This document shows positions 25,687 to 34,129 of a DNA stretch of 41,746 nucleotides, one piece after another. The notes below the pieces were generated by a model. That model was given only the letters and a program-made list of their open reading frames with translations, did not search any database and had not been told where the DNA came from. Source of the stretch: Holophagaceae bacterium (GTDB lineage: Bacteria > Acidobacteriota > Holophagae > Holophagales > Holophagaceae); the NCBI GenBank assembly GCA_009783055.1, contig WRHW01000012.1:2310-44055 (forward strand), given 5' to 3'. Every line of letters begins with the position of its first letter. The first letter of the stretch is position 1. The translations under genes were made by a program, and so were the position numbers.

Positions 25687-27993
25687 TCATTTTGTCACGT
25701 GAGGATAAACTATCCAATCCTTTTCGTTGGCTTTTAGAGTAAACCCCTTGGACAAACCTGTTACAAGTATTTCTGCTCCGCTGTCTTCAACCCGCTGTAG
25801 CACTTGCAGAGTTGGAAAGCCAAAGCGGTTTGGATGTTCAGCGGTAAAAATTACAGTTTGAGGCTTGAGGGCAGTAATCCATTCCGCACTTGTAGCCGTA
25901 GCTCCTCCGTGATGGCCAGCTTTTAATAGCCTATAACCATCCCAAGGCTCCGGGTCGCCCAAGTCTATGAGGTCTCTTTCCTGTATTGCCAGAGCATCAC
26001 CCATAAACCAGATTTCATGTTCATTCCACCTCACCCGTAATACCGCAGATAGCATATTAGGATCAGGCAAGCGCAGGGGCTTTGGTGGCCAGCAAACATC
26101 AAAACGCGTAGACCCCCGAAACCAAGAATCGCCTCGCACGATAACATTGGCGGACTCTATATTTCTATCTGAAATAAACTCTGCCCAAACATGAGAGGGA
26201 TTGGCAACTGTAGGTATTGACAGAGATGCAGTTGGCCATAGCCTAGTCAGAGTTGCAGAGCCTCCGGCATGGTCAGAGTGGGGATGGGTGATGATCAGGT
26301 GGACAGGCTCGCGCACTCCCATCCTACTCATAATCCTAACCAATCGCCTAGCCGACCATGGAGTTGGCCCAGTATCTATCAGGGTTGCGTCACCGTTTGG
26401 AACTCTCAACAGTAGCGCATCACCTTGACCAATATCAGGCACACCAAGAGTGAGAGTTTTTACACTACGCCCAGTACCGCCATACGCTATCAAACCAATG
26501 GACGTTGCCAATAGGCCAGTTGTAAGTGCCCTGCTCTTTTTGAAGGTTGCCTTAAACTGGGCTAACAATAGCCAACCCAACACTAACAAAATCCAAGGCC
26601 AGAGAATACCTGTTGCCATCGGCATGATCCTTGCGAATATTGGGACCAAACCGACAGTCAAAAAATCTAGCACCTCTGCTGTTAGCACTACTAAGGGCGG
26701 GATTGGCACAATTGTAAGAAAGAGGCAAAGTGGCAACAATATCCAGACAAATGGAAGTACAACTAAGTTTGTGATTATCCCCCAGGCAGGAATACCGCCG
26801 TTTAGGATCGCCAGCAGGGGCATAGTGGTAGCCCAAGGGGCCGATACGCGAGCAATCCAAACAGACCATCTACCAAATATTGGCGAAATTAGCCCCTGTA
26901 GTGGCTCTGTCACCCAAACCAATCCCAGAAGTGCCCACCAACCTAACAAAAAGCCGGGCGCACATCCTGTGGCAGGGTTTAATACCAGCCACACCAATAG
27001 TGCCAAATGCAGACTGAGGGCAGGTGGAATTTTCCATCCAAATGCCCTACCAAATACCCATGCAAACCCCATTAGCAAGCCTCGCCAGATAGGAGCGGTA
27101 AATCCTACCAGCGCGGAAAAAGCCAAGCCACAAAGAATTGCCCCAATACCACTACCGCGTTTGAGTATTTTTCGTAGCAAAGCCTCAACAGTAGCCATCA
27201 CCAGAGTTATTTGCAGACCAGAGACTACCAATAAATGCAGGATTCCACTTTCCGCAAAGGAATTTGTTACATCATCGTTAATAGGATGTATTCCTAAAGT
27301 TAGTGCGCCCCAAATATCTCTTGCGGTGCCTGATTTAATAGGTAGCGATTGAAATCGAGCCATCATCCAGCACCTAAAGCGCAGTAACAGGCTAGGCTCA
27401 GGCGGGGCGAGGCTCTCCATGATAAGGGCAGATGAAAGAGTTACTTGCCGTTGCCTTTTTTCATTTCTAGCCCTCCACAGTGGCCTCTCTGCCAAAAAAC
27501 CAGGTCCGGATTGGGTTGAACGCATATCAGCCCGAAAGCGCACAGGCGTGCCAGGCAGGGGAGGTGCCTCGCCGTCCGAAGGCACAGAGAGGGGTATCGA
27601 CAACCCCTTCATAGTTGATGGAGAAAATACCGACAGATGGCTATGTTGCCTAAAACCGCGATTTATCCAAGGTTCACTAATAATACCTTCTAGCTCCTGA
27701 TAGCCGCCTGGCATAGCAAAATCCCATCGAGCAAGCCTAGACATGCCCAAAAAGGTAGCCCACAACACAATAATGCAGAGACCCACATAGCGGAGCTTGG
27801 ATTGTAACAAAAATAGAGAGCCAATTGCGATAACCCAGCCTACCCGCAGAAAAAATTTTGAAATTATCCCATCCCAAGTTTCAGGGATGAGCCAAGGTAG
27901 GCTAGAGGCTAGCACCAGTGCCCAAGCAACGCCCCAGCCGGATGCTCCCGCAACCCGTAGCCAAAGGCTCTCTCTGCTCCCCAAAAGATTCAT
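25687..27993 (-). CDS. comEC: ComEC/Rec2-type DNA uptake channel protein
   Basis: A 768-residue inner-membrane protein that carries single-stranded DNA into the cytoplasm in naturally competent bacteria. Domain order is standard: two N-terminal membrane segments, an OB-like periplasmic region (about 90-210), the competence domain with SFAESGILHLLVVSGLQITLVM and further membrane helices, and a C-terminal metallo-beta-lactamase-like domain. In that last domain DIGQGDALLLRVPNG, IITHPHSDHAGG (metal site) and KAGHHGGATA are intact. Length is normal. No other competence gene is in the window. Its 5' end diverges from hydE across a miniature element. Confidence 0.93.
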   Translation of the reverse strand: MNLLGSRESLWLRVAGASGWGVAWALVLASSLPWLIPETWDGIISKFFLRVGWVIAIGSLFLLQSKLRYVGLCIIVLWATFLGMSRLARWDFAMPGGYQELEGIISEPWINRGFRQHSHLSVFSPSTMKGLSIPLSVPSDGEAPPLPGTPVRFRADMRSTQSGPGFLAERPLWRARNEKRQRQVTLSSALIMESLAPPEPSLLLRFRCWMMARFQSLPIKSGTARDIWGALTLGIHPINDDVTNSFAESGILHLLVVSGLQITLVMATVEALLRKILKRGSGIGAILCGLAFSALVGFTAPIWRGLLMGFAWVFGRAFGWKIPPALSLHLALLVWLVLNPATGCAPGFLLGWWALLGLVWVTEPLQGLISPIFGRWSVWIARVSAPWATTMPLLAILNGGIPAWGIITNLVVLPFVWILLPLCLFLTIVPIPPLVVLTAEVLDFLTVGLVPIFARIMPMATGILWPWILLVLGWLLLAQFKATFKKSRALTTGLLATSIGLIAYGGTGRSVKTLTLGVPDIGQGDALLLRVPNGDATLIDTGPTPWSARRLVRIMSRMGVREPVHLIITHPHSDHAGGSATLTRLWPTASLSIPTVANPSHVWAEFISDRNIESANVIVRGDSWFRGSTRFDVCWPPKPLRLPDPNMLSAVLRVRWNEHEIWFMGDALAIQERDLIDLGDPEPWDGYRLLKAGHHGGATATSAEWITALKPQTVIFTAEHPNRFGFPTLQVLQRVEDSGAEILVTGLSKGFTLKANEKDWIVYPHVTK

Positions 27994-28111
27994 AGTTATT
28001 TATACCAGTTTCTAGTTACAAGTTTCCAGCTATACTAAGTTGTTCCCGATGGTGGGCACATGCTATAAACCAACGTCGTTGTATCTCTAAATATTTGTAT
28101 CGCAGATAAAC

Positions 28112-28244
28112 CTAGTGCAGTGTAACACTTAAATGTTACACTGCACTAGGGTCGGGATTTGCTCGCATATCACGACCGCTAGATGCTTGCAAGGCGGACT
28201 TGCTACGCCGTTAAGCAAGCATCTAAAGCGTTACATGGTACTAG
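28112..28244. mobile_element. CTAGT-ended miniature element, copy A (133 bp)
   Basis: The ends CTAGTGCAGTGTAAC and, reverse-complemented, CTAGTACCATGTAAC are imperfect terminal inverted repeats. Inside are two strong hairpins: 17-bp arms at 28111-28127 and 28134-28150 with a 6-base loop, and 11-bp arms at 28180-28190 and 28215-28225 with an inner GGCG/CGCC pair. Apart from a 112-base indel it is identical to the reverse complement of 33853-34097. A half-copy of the ATACCAAGTTGC family (ATACTAAGTTGTTCCCGATGG) lies before it at about 28032. It ends 12 bases before the hydE start codon. Confidence 0.8.
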
Positions 28245-28256
28245 TCCACTATTTTC

Positions 28257-29342
28257 ATGTATATGGTTTCATTAGATTTCAACAACTTGGACAAAAATTT
28301 GATCAGGGCTTGGCTTCAAGAAGTCGATCCCCAAAAATTGAATTATCTTTGGGAAAAAGCTGATGAAATACGCCAAAAATATGTTGGAGATGATATATGG
28401 CTTAGGGGCTTGGTAGAAATATCAAACCACTGTGTACGCTCATGTGCATATTGTGGTATTTCAAAGTGCGCACCTGTTGTAGAAAAATATAGAATGAGTG
28501 AGGATGAAATACTTACCGCAGTTAAACAGGCCGCAGATTATGGATTTGGCACGGTGGTTCTTCAATCTGGCGAAGACATGGGACTAACTGCCACCCGTAT
28601 TACGGAAATAATCAGGTCGATTAAGTCAAAAACAGGGTTGGCAATTACACTTAGCCTAGGCGAGAGGTCTGTAGGCGACTTAGAGGATTGGCGCAAAGCG
28701 GGTGCAGATAGGTATTTGTTACGTTTCGAGACATCAGATGTCGAACTCTACAAACAAATACATCCAAACACCGGTAGGCAATCTGACCGCTTTGTACAAC
28801 TAGAACTCATGCGACAAATGGGCTATGAGATTGGCACCGGAGTAATGGTTGGAATTCCAGGGCAAACATGGGGGAGCCTGGCAAATGATATTTGGCTATT
28901 TCGTAAATACGGTATGGACATGATTGGCCTTGGCCCATATTTGGAGAATGAGGGAACTCCACTTGCGGGCGAGCTAGGAAAAAAACTCAAAAATAGTGCT
29001 ACAGCGGATCAAGTTCCTAACGACGACCTGACCACATTAAAGGTGCTGGCTCTGACGCGGATACTATGTCCAAACATAAATATCCCAGCAACAACTGCCC
29101 TAGCAACTATTAATCCAGAAAAGGGGCGTTCACATGCCCTACAACGCGGAGCCAATGTTGTAATGCCTAACTTGACACCGCATAAATATCGAACACTATA
29201 CCAAATATATCCAGGAAAGGCTGGACTACATGAAACAGCCGAGTTTTCTAGGGAAGAAATAGAAAGACAGATCATCTCTCTCGGCAGAACAATCGGGCGT
29301 GGGGCAGGAACGAGTTCGCACTTCAAGCAACATTGCCATTAA
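28257..29342 (+). CDS. hydE: [FeFe]-hydrogenase maturase HydE (radical SAM)
   Basis: A 361-residue radical SAM enzyme that helps build the diiron site of [FeFe]-hydrogenase. The cluster motif CVRSCAYC uses Cys59, Cys63 and Cys66. Family blocks follow: KYRMSEDEIL, TVVLQSGEDMG, GLAITLSLGERSVGDLEDW, GADRYLLRFETSD, GTGVMVGIPGQTW, LGPYLENEGTPL and NIPATTALATINPEKGR. HydE-like proteins without a hydrogenase exist (and the related PylB has another job), but the match here is to HydE. HydF, HydG and hydrogenase genes are not in the window. The start (28257, or 28263) has no Shine-Dalgarno site, because a miniature element ends 12 bases upstream. It is convergent with nrdJ, 13 bases apart. Confidence 0.88.
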   Translation: MYMVSLDFNNLDKNLIRAWLQEVDPQKLNYLWEKADEIRQKYVGDDIWLRGLVEISNHCVRSCAYCGISKCAPVVEKYRMSEDEILTAVKQAADYGFGTVVLQSGEDMGLTATRITEIIRSIKSKTGLAITLSLGERSVGDLEDWRKAGADRYLLRFETSDVELYKQIHPNTGRQSDRFVQLELMRQMGYEIGTGVMVGIPGQTWGSLANDIWLFRKYGMDMIGLGPYLENEGTPLAGELGKKLKNSATADQVPNDDLTTLKVLALTRILCPNINIPATTALATINPEKGRSHALQRGANVVMPNLTPHKYRTLYQIYPGKAGLHETAEFSREEIERQIISLGRTIGRGAGTSSHFKQHCH

Positions 29343-29355
29343 CGGCAATAAAAAC

Positions 29356-32300
29356 CTAACTGCACCCCGTAGTTCCACCACATGTGTCGCATTTAAGGCA
29401 AGCTCCATTTCTGACAAGGGTGAAGTGGCCACACTCTGGGCAGGGGTCGCCTGCATATCCCATGTGCTTAGTGGTTGGTGCCAAATAATCTATTGGTATA
29501 TTTAACATCCCCTGCTCAGACGAATTTTCAGGGAAGAGTGGGGTCATCCTAGTGTACTGCCCCTGAAATACTTGGGCTTGACTTTCAGGTTTTTTTCCAA
29601 TCAGGTTGATAAATTCTTCTTCAGGTATCTGAGCTAATTCGTAGCGTCCGAGGTAGCTGATAGCCAGCTCGCGGAAAATAAAGTCTATAAGGCTAGTGCT
29701 AAATTTTACTGTGTCAGAACCCTGCACCATGCCTTGGGGTTCAAATTTTGTAAACAAAAATGCTTCGCAGAATTCTTCAAGAGGCACTCCGTACTGAAGC
29801 CCCATAGATATTGCTATCGCAAAACAATTGAGCACGGCGCGGAATCCTGCACCCTCTTTATGCAAGTCTAAAAAGATTTCACCCAAAGTACCATCCTCGT
29901 ACTCCCCTGTACGTAGATATAGTTTTGTTCCGCCAATAGTTGCAGATTGTGTATAGCCCGATCGGCGATCCGGCATCTTGCGACGATATATTCGCACAAT
30001 TTTTTGTGTAAGCACTTTCGCCACCACATCTGATTTTTCTGTTGTAGATGCCTCTTCATCTAGCAACACATTTGCCCCTTCAAGCAGGTCTAAATTAGTT
30101 GCTATCGCCTGACTCATCTTAGAACCATCTCGATAGATAGCAACGGCTTTGAGCATCAGTTTCCAACTGGATTCATAAATAGACGCAACTTGGTCAATAG
30201 TATAGTCAGAAGGTAAATTGATGGTTTTGCTGATGGCTCCAGATAGGAATGGCTGAGCGGCACCCATCATCCTCAAATGACCCTCCGGGGAAATATATCG
30301 TTGTCCTTTTTTTCCACACTTATTTGCGCAATCAAATATAGGCAAGTGTTCTGCCCTGATATGGGGCGCACCCTCGATCATCAGAGTACCGGCGAGGGCT
30401 TCTAAAAAGGTGTTGATCTTATCTGGAGCAAAACAACCTTTTAGGCGGTTCATGTCCAAAACATAAGTCGGGTCAAAGGCTCTGGGAAGTCTCTGTTCAA
30501 GAGTATCTATCTCTGTATCTGTCCAGCCATTATCCAGTAGATCGTTTCTAGTGATTCCAGGCGTTTCATTAGTAATTTTTTGCCATCCTACCACATATCG
30601 TTCTATTTCACAAATTTGATCCTTTGTATATCCCAAGTTGGCCAAGGTTGAGGGCAGGGCACTATTGACGAGCTTGAAGTAGCCACCGCCAGCTAATTTC
30701 TTAAACTTGACCAATGCAAAGTCTGGTTCGATGCCGGTAGTATCGCAGTCCATCAGCAGACCAATAGTCCCTGTTGGAGCCAGAACAGTCACTTGGGCAT
30801 TTCTGTAGCCATAGGTTTGACCCAATTCGAGAGCCTGATCCCAGCTTTGGCGGGCAGTTTGCACAAGTTCCTTTGGAATACCATTACCATGCAGTCCCTG
30901 AGGCTTAATAGAAAGTTGCTCGTACTCGCCCTTTGGTGCATTGTGTGCCGCACGGCGATGGTTGCGGATAACTCTTAGTACATGTTCTTTATTGCGGGCA
31001 TATCCTGGGAATGCACCTAATTCCTTTGCCATTTCTGCGCTGGTCGAATAAGCATCTCCTGTAAGTATAGCTGTAAGGGCGGCGCACCACTGTGTACCTG
31101 CTTCACAGTCATAAGGTATACCCAAGCGCATGAAAAGCGAACCAAGATTGGCATAGCCTAACCCCAGTGTTCTGAAGTCATAGCTATATCGAGCAATCTG
31201 ATCGCTTGGAAACTGAGCCATCAGGACAGAAATTTCCAATACAACAGTCCAAAGCCTTATTGCATGACGATATCCAGTAATATCAAAGCTACCGTCAGGC
31301 TTGATGAATGTGCATAGATTTAATGAGGCTAAGTTGCAAGCCGTGTCATCCAAAAACATGTACTCGCTACATGGGTTAGAAGCGTTGATCCGCCCATCTT
31401 CAGGGCAAGTGTGCCACTCATTGATGGTTGTATCGAATTGAATACCGGGGTCTGCACATGCCCAAGCCGCGTAGTTGATGTGTCTCCAAAGGCTCTTTGC
31501 CTTGATCGTCTTAATAACCTGACCATTTGTCCGGCGCGTTAAATTCCAATCACCATCGTTTTGAAGCGCATTCATAAAGGTTTCCGGAACCCTGACGCTG
31601 TTGTTAGAATTCATACCAGAAACAGTAGCATAGCCCTCGCCATCCCAGGTTGTATCAAAATTCTTTAAGTCGCGACGATAGTCTCCCATCGCCAGACGTT
31701 GCATACATTGCGATAAAAAGGGTCCTGGCACACCTTCTTTTTTGGCTATCAGGAGTGCGCGCCGCAATTTTTCATTTGTTTTGGGATTTGCATCCTTCGT
31801 AGGCGAGCCTTCTACCGTTTCACAAATTGAATTCCAGTGCTTACCCACAAGCAATGACCCTGCGGCCAGCATTGCCACTTTTCTTTCCTCTTGGAGTTTC
31901 CAGTCCACAAAAGGTTCGATGTCAGGGTGGTCTAAATCAAGGCAGACCATTTTTGCGGCACGACGAGTTGTTCCGCCAGATTTAATGGCACCAGCCGCCC
32001 TGTCGCCAACTTGGAGGAAGCTCATAAGCCCCGAGCTATAGCCTCCGCCGGACAAAGGTTCCTCTGCCCCCCGGATTTTGGAAAAATTACTACCCGTACC
32101 AGAGCCATACTTAAAAATTCTGGCCTCTCGCTTCCAGAGATCCATTATTCCGCCTTCATTTACTAGGTCATCTGAAATGCTCTGAATAAAACAAGCATGG
32201 GGCTGTGGGCGTTCATAAGCAGAATTGCTACGGCACATCTCTCCAGTATTAGGATCGACATAGCTATGCCCCTGCGAAGGTCCTGAAATGCCATAGGCGT

Positions 32301-32694
32301 AGTGTAGCCCAGTATTAAACCACTGGGGGCTGTTGGGCGCACACATCTGATTGGCAAGCATGTACACTAGCTCGTCATAAAAGCACTTGGCAGAATCCTG
32401 AGAATCGAAATAGCCATATTTTTCACCCCAGTGCCTCCAGCAACCAGCCAAGCGGTGAAATACCTGTCTAGAATCTCGTTCTCCGCGGCTGTAGGAGTTT
32501 ACACCTTCTCTGCGAAAATATTTTTGAGCCAAAATATCTACCGCAACCTGCGACCAGCTTTCAGGCACGTAAACATCCTTGGCCTCAAAGACTATCGTGC
32601 CATCTAGTTTAGTAATCTTGCTGACGCGAGGCACAAAATTGAGACTCTCCAAAGGGTCGTTGCCTGCAGTAGTATAGTAGCGGGAAAACTTCAT
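29356..32694 (-). CDS. nrdJ: Adenosylcobalamin-dependent ribonucleotide reductase (class II)
   Basis: Reduces ribonucleotides to deoxyribonucleotides using coenzyme B12, independent of oxygen. At 1112 residues it belongs to the long class II form. Visible features: the N-terminal ATP-cone-less region, EARIFKYGSGTGSNFSKIRG, NPCSEYMFLDDTACNLASLNL (catalytic Asn-Cys-Glu), APTGTIGLLMDCDTTGIEPD, and a C-terminal part with IGGTKLYLRTGEYEDG and a Zn-ribbon tail (CPECGHFTL..CLKCDTCGGTTGCS) that carries the redox cysteines. No intein interrupts it. Its promoter overlaps two NrdR boxes about 110-155 bases upstream, so it should be repressed by NrdR when deoxynucleotides are plentiful. It is convergent with hydE. 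Confidence 0.96.
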   Translation of the reverse strand: MKFSRYYTTAGNDPLESLNFVPRVSKITKLDGTIVFEAKDVYVPESWSQVAVDILAQKYFRREGVNSYSRGERDSRQVFHRLAGCWRHWGEKYGYFDSQDSAKCFYDELVYMLANQMCAPNSPQWFNTGLHYAYGISGPSQGHSYVDPNTGEMCRSNSAYERPQPHACFIQSISDDLVNEGGIMDLWKREARIFKYGSGTGSNFSKIRGAEEPLSGGGYSSGLMSFLQVGDRAAGAIKSGGTTRRAAKMVCLDLDHPDIEPFVDWKLQEERKVAMLAAGSLLVGKHWNSICETVEGSPTKDANPKTNEKLRRALLIAKKEGVPGPFLSQCMQRLAMGDYRRDLKNFDTTWDGEGYATVSGMNSNNSVRVPETFMNALQNDGDWNLTRRTNGQVIKTIKAKSLWRHINYAAWACADPGIQFDTTINEWHTCPEDGRINASNPCSEYMFLDDTACNLASLNLCTFIKPDGSFDITGYRHAIRLWTVVLEISVLMAQFPSDQIARYSYDFRTLGLGYANLGSLFMRLGIPYDCEAGTQWCAALTAILTGDAYSTSAEMAKELGAFPGYARNKEHVLRVIRNHRRAAHNAPKGEYEQLSIKPQGLHGNGIPKELVQTARQSWDQALELGQTYGYRNAQVTVLAPTGTIGLLMDCDTTGIEPDFALVKFKKLAGGGYFKLVNSALPSTLANLGYTKDQICEIERYVVGWQKITNETPGITRNDLLDNGWTDTEIDTLEQRLPRAFDPTYVLDMNRLKGCFAPDKINTFLEALAGTLMIEGAPHIRAEHLPIFDCANKCGKKGQRYISPEGHLRMMGAAQPFLSGAISKTINLPSDYTIDQVASIYESSWKLMLKAVAIYRDGSKMSQAIATNLDLLEGANVLLDEEASTTEKSDVVAKVLTQKIVRIYRRKMPDRRSGYTQSATIGGTKLYLRTGEYEDGTLGEIFLDLHKEGAGFRAVLNCFAIAISMGLQYGVPLEEFCEAFLFTKFEPQGMVQGSDTVKFSTSLIDFIFRELAISYLGRYELAQIPEEEFINLIGKKPESQAQVFQGQYTRMTPLFPENSSEQGMLNIPIDYLAPTTKHMGYAGDPCPECGHFTLVRNGACLKCDTCGGTTGCS

Positions 32695-32802
32695 AAAACA
32701 GCCTCACGAATGCACTTGAAATAAGGCAAAAAAAGACATAACTGTACTAGACAGGGCTACCCAGCCCCTTACACATCAAAAATATTTAGCAAACACAATC
32801 AA

Positions 32803-32818
32803 ACACAATGGGTTGTGC
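32803..32818 (-). promoter_or_regulatory. NrdR box 1 (downstream of the -10)
   Basis: ACACAATGGGTTGTGC is a near-palindrome that fits the 16-bp NrdR consensus (ACAC-W-ATATAT-W-GTGT) in both half-sites. It starts exactly 31 bp from box 2, the three-turn spacing typical of NrdR operators. It lies about ten bases downstream of the predicted -10, over the likely start of transcription. Confidence 0.85.
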
Positions 32819-32827
32819 AAGTATCAA

Positions 32828-32855
32828 AGAATAACACAATATGTTGTGGTGTCAA
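32828..32855 (-). promoter_or_regulatory. nrdJ promoter (-35 TTGACA, -10 TATTCT)
   Basis: On the minus strand TTGACA (32850-32855) and TATTCT (32828-32833) are separated by 16 bases, which are NrdR box 2. Transcription should start near 32821, giving a leader of about 127 bases before the nrdJ ATG. I see no cobalamin riboswitch in that leader. Confidence 0.75.
32834..32849 (-). promoter_or_regulatory. NrdR box 2 (inside the promoter spacer)
   Basis: ACACAATATGTTGTGG matches the NrdR consensus at about 14 of 16 positions. It fills the 16 bases between the -35 and -10 of the nrdJ promoter, the best place for a repressor. With box 1 it forms the usual tandem operator. Confidence 0.9.
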
Positions 32856-33026
32856 TGAAAATTTTCTGATTTTTTATCTGATTGGATTGCATGATGTATT
32901 AATAAAAAATCCGGATTAACTGCCTTTAGTGTCAAAATTGAAAGGGATGGCAAATAGTTTCAATACTGTAAATTTTTTTGAAATGTAACATATTCTGATA
33001 TATTCTCATGGGGTTGGATAACAGTA
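32856..33026. other. A+T-rich divergent region between nrdJ and the hydrolase gene
   Basis: The rest of the nrdJ upstream region (about 170 bases) is A+T-rich and must hold the plus-strand promoter for the gene at 33027. I see no clear -35/-10 pair, hairpin or open frame. There is no strong Shine-Dalgarno before that gene either. Confidence 0.4.
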
Positions 33027-33800
33027 ATGCAATACGCCTCACTGGCTTCAGGTTCAAAAGGTAACTGCCATGCCCTCAACGATGGCAAAAAAATCCTGCT
33101 TGTGGACGCAGGGGTATCCTTCCTACAAATAAAAAAAAGGTTTCAGACCATCAACTGGTATATCGAGAGTGTGCAGGGTGTGGCCATAACCCACGAACAT
33201 GGCGACCACACCAAAGCAATCGCAATGATCTTAAAACATACTGACTGGGACATACTAGCAACGGCAGACACACTGCTTGCCATAGAAAAAACTGGTTTAG
33301 AAATCCCCATTTCACGCTGGAAAGAGATTAAAGCGGGAAACAAATTAGCTTGGAAGGGCTGGCAAATATATCCCTTTAGTATTTCACATGACGCAGTAGA
33401 CCCCGTAGCCTACAGGATAGAGTTTGGGGATATTAGCACTGCCATTATTACTGACCTTGGATATGCTACAACCCTAGTTGCAGACTACTGTAAAGAATTA
33501 GACTTTTTGGTATTAGAGTCTAACCACGATGTAGAAATGTTGCGGGAGGGTACTTATGACCCTTCGCTTAAAAAAAGAATCCTCAGCCGAGATGGGCACT
33601 TAAGCAACGACCAATGTGCAGGACTACTAAAAAAAATCATAACCCCTAAGCTAAAAAATGTAGTACTTGCACACCTAAGCCAACAGAATAACGACCCTGC
33701 CCTCGCAAGGTTGGCATCGACCGAAGTCATTAGCCAAACAGGCATTAATACCGCTATATATGTAGCCACCCAAGATAAAGAAATGGTGATTGAATTGTAG
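33027..33800 (+). CDS. WalJ/YycJ-like metallo-beta-lactamase-fold hydrolase
   Basis: A 257-residue soluble metallo-hydrolase of the YycJ/WalJ type, related to nucleases and phosphodiesterases of the beta-CASP/MBL group; in Firmicutes the relative is tied to cell-wall and DNA-replication timing, but the reaction here is unproven. SLASGSKGNCHAL is the family opening, LLVDAGVS holds the first Asp, and THEHGDH (residues 55-61) is the metal motif. Later ligands are in ISHDAVDPVAYRIE, IITDLGYAT and SNHDVEML, with LSNDQCAGLL and LAHLSQQNNDP near the C-terminus. It diverges from nrdJ. Length is normal for the family. Confidence 0.88.
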   Translation: MQYASLASGSKGNCHALNDGKKILLVDAGVSFLQIKKRFQTINWYIESVQGVAITHEHGDHTKAIAMILKHTDWDILATADTLLAIEKTGLEIPISRWKEIKAGNKLAWKGWQIYPFSISHDAVDPVAYRIEFGDISTAIITDLGYATTLVADYCKELDFLVLESNHDVEMLREGTYDPSLKKRILSRDGHLSNDQCAGLLKKIITPKLKNVVLAHLSQQNNDPALARLASTEVISQTGINTAIYVATQDKEMVIEL

Positions 33801-34129
33801 CAGTATAAAGCGGAGTGGAACAGCTATTCTGATGTATACTAATTACAGGTGTCTAGTACCATGTAACGCTTTAGATGCTTGCTTAACGGCGTAGCAAGTC
33901 CGCCTTGCAAGCATCTAGCGGTCGTGATCTCTCGGAATCCTTCGCTGTGCTCAGGATGTCCGAGGCAGTCACGCCAACCTCGATAAATTTGGCAGACTTG
34001 GAGGCACGCTAGCAGGTTCTTTTCCAGCGTCACTTTCATTCTGCGAGCAAATCCCGACCCTAGTGCAGTGTAACATTTAAGTGTTACACTGCACTAGTGG
34101 AAGACCAGAAAAAGGCTTTGGAGAAAATA
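33801..34129. other. Intergenic stretch before the third exported-protein gene
   Basis: Apart from the miniature element at 33853-34097, this holds only a short A+T-rich flank and the leader of the next gene, whose GGAG at 34120-34123 is its Shine-Dalgarno site. Confidence 0.5.
33853..34097. mobile_element. CTAGT-ended miniature element, copy B (245 bp)
   Basis: The reverse complement of copy A at 28112-28244, identical over both flanking parts, but with a 112-base insert that begins after GCTCGCA and ends before ATCACGACCGC. The insert contains the hairpin module (33923-33979) also found at 22128-22183. The terminal repeats (CTAGTACC.. and ..GCACTAG) and both internal hairpins are kept. Either A lost or B gained the insert. 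It ends 32 bases before the start of the gene at 34130. Confidence 0.8.

Noticed and set aside
26450-27352. 300-codon plus-strand open frame
   Set aside because: It lies wholly inside comEC on the other strand. Its translation has no family resemblance, while comEC has every expected motif.
28111-28150. 17-bp-arm hairpin as a terminator for comEC or hydE
   Set aside because: It lies upstream of both divergent genes and is part of a mobile element, so it cannot end either transcript.
29332-29349. ATTGCC/GGCAAT hairpin between hydE and nrdJ as a shared terminator
   Set aside because: The stem is only 6 bp and no T-run follows on either strand: A's come after it in the hydE direction, and the T's lie before it in the nrdJ direction.
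32695-32830. Cobalamin riboswitch in the nrdJ leader
   Set aside because: A B12-dependent enzyme made this worth checking, but I see no B12-box or the long paired structure, and the leader is short and A+T-rich.
34097-34129. GTG start for the third exported protein
   Set aside because: It is made by the last bases of the miniature element and puts charged residues before the signal peptide. The ATG at 34130 has its own Shine-Dalgarno.
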